A stretch of 42,651 nt of DNA. Origin: Anaerolineales bacterium. GTDB lineage: Bacteria > Chloroflexota > Anaerolineae > Anaerolineales > UBA4823. Made by a program: the position numbers and the translations under genes. Below the pieces are notes generated by a model that saw only the letters and a program-made list of their open reading frames with translations, made no database searches and had not been told where the DNA came from. Numbering within the stretch: the stretch's first letter is position 1; the number at the start of each line of letters is the position of its first letter. Below, in pieces: positions 42,080 through 42,651 of this stretch. The stretch covers positions 3,100,923 to 3,143,573 of the forward strand of contig CP070639.1 of assembly GCA_020354045.1 (NCBI GenBank), in the 5' to 3' direction.

Positions 42080-42651
42080 TCATGGGGTGGGAGTAGGAGA
42101 AGTGAAAATCACCTCGGGATAGCCTAGCTCACGAAAGAGCCGGTAAAGATAACTCTCTGCATTTATTTGTGCCTTATCAAGGATTCCATCTTCTAAGGCT
42201 GCCTTTTCAATCTCCGCTTCGGCCGCCTGGCGTGCAGTGGTTTCCAGATTAACGTCCCCGTACGTCAATATTCCAGTATCCCGGTCATAAATATAGGATT
42301 TCTCGTTATCCAGGGTAGCAACGAATATCTCTGCTTCTGGTAATGTGACGTATAGCACACCGATTTTTACATTCAGATCCTCGGGCGTGAGTTTTGCCAG
42401 GTCCACACCCGCAACAACCAAACCATGGGCGACCAGCATCAGTCGATCTCCGAACAAAAAGCCAAACGGACCCTGGCGTGTTTCAGCTGTGATCACTTTC
42501 TCAACTGTGTACGAGATGGTCTCCAGCCGGGCCAGGTCTCGCACACCATGGATGATAGTAACTGGATCCGGCAAAATGGTAGGGGTTGGATTTAGCACAC
42601 GTGCCACCTGGGTCGCCAGGTTGCTGGTCATGGCATTCACGGGCTGCACCG
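42080..42651 (-). CDS. DUF4230 protein, N-terminus beyond the window
   Basis: The visible 190 residues match DUF4230: LARLETISYTVEKVITAE near the start, GVDLAKLTPEDLNVKIG, VTLPEAEIFVATLDNEKSYIYDR and a helical tail ending at TAG or TGA 42080. The frame is open to the right edge. Family members normally begin with a signal anchor, which would lie outside. The segment NPTPTILPD looks like a linker after such an anchor. DUF4230 proteins are membrane-anchored and exposed outside the cytoplasm; the function is unknown. It is convergent with the LipM-like gene, 29 bp away. Confidence 0.85.
   Translation of the reverse strand, partial: VQPVNAMTSNLATQVARVLNPTPTILPDPVTIIHGVRDLARLETISYTVEKVITAETRQGPFGFLFGDRLMLVAHGLVVAGVDLAKLTPEDLNVKIGVLYVTLPEAEIFVATLDNEKSYIYDRDTGILTYGDVNLETTARQAAEAEIEKAALEDGILDKAQINAESYLYRLFRELGYPEVIFTSPTPTP

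Noticed and set aside
1..42651. tRNA, rRNA, CRISPR, insertion sequence or phage genes
   Set aside because: Scanning by eye found no T-loop motifs with matching cloverleaf, no regularly spaced repeats and no transposase or integrase frames.

Overview
This window looks like chromosome from an anaerobic, moderate-GC bacterium of the Chloroflexota, most likely class Anaerolineae. That placement is inference. It rests on the mix of a glycogen/maltodextrin locus, a ferredoxin-dependent 2-oxoacid oxidoreductase, pyruvate phosphate dikinase, secreted proteins with Pro/Thr-rich TPTPT linkers, soluble hybrid-looking histidine kinases and a ribosomal protein L31 with an RNA polymerase alpha-CTD-like tail. 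I saw no rRNA, tRNA, CRISPR array, insertion sequence or phage gene. Only the two end genes are cut by the window.

Layout: (1) 1-9.6 kb, storage glucan metabolism: the tail of a probable sugar-phosphate isomerase, a 1173-residue GH13 protein, a convergent GH57/DUF3536 protein, glycogen synthase, ADP-glucose pyrophosphorylase and 4-alpha-glucanotransferase. (2) 9.6-14.9 kb, a tight five-gene minus-strand operon: MoxR ATPase, CoxE-type VWA protein, 4-TM protein, Vps62-like membrane protein, lipoprotein. (3) 15-19.2 kb, single genes: zinc ribbon, PduO-type cobalamin adenosyltransferase, DsbA-like thioredoxin, GNAT, and a double-HTH regulator followed by a TPR protein. (4) 19.3-23.2 kb, signalling: two soluble histidine kinases and an OmpR-type regulator, divergent from a receiver whose phospho-acceptor Asp is Asn. 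(5) 23.4-28 kb: a Cys-rich small protein facing a minus-strand run rplU, rpmA, rpmE, tdk, hpt, a small DUF5678-like gene and a tRNA nucleotidyltransferase/poly(A) polymerase. (6) 28.3-31 kb, ppdK, followed by about 600 bp holding a terminator, hairpins and a decayed zinc-finger-like reading frame. (7) 31.6-37.4 kb, minus strand: a sugar-binding lipoprotein, a cytoplasmic GH13 amylase and a four-subunit 2-oxoacid:ferredoxin oxidoreductase. (8) 37.6-42.65 kb: a 43-residue ORF, a DapA-superfamily aldolase overlapping a large secreted protein, a LipM-like octanoyl/lipoyl transferase and a DUF4230 protein cut by the window end.

Together, GlgC and GlgA make linear alpha-glucan from glucose-1-phosphate, while MalQ, the GH57 protein and two GH13 proteins remodel or degrade it. 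PPDK and the ferredoxin-linked oxidoreductase fit anaerobic sugar and organic-acid metabolism downstream. The least understood parts, and the best candidates for something new, are the MoxR-VWA-Vps62 operon, the phosphorylation-dead receiver facing a two-kinase operon across a shared 10-bp inverted repeat, and the GH13 protein with an altered region IV.
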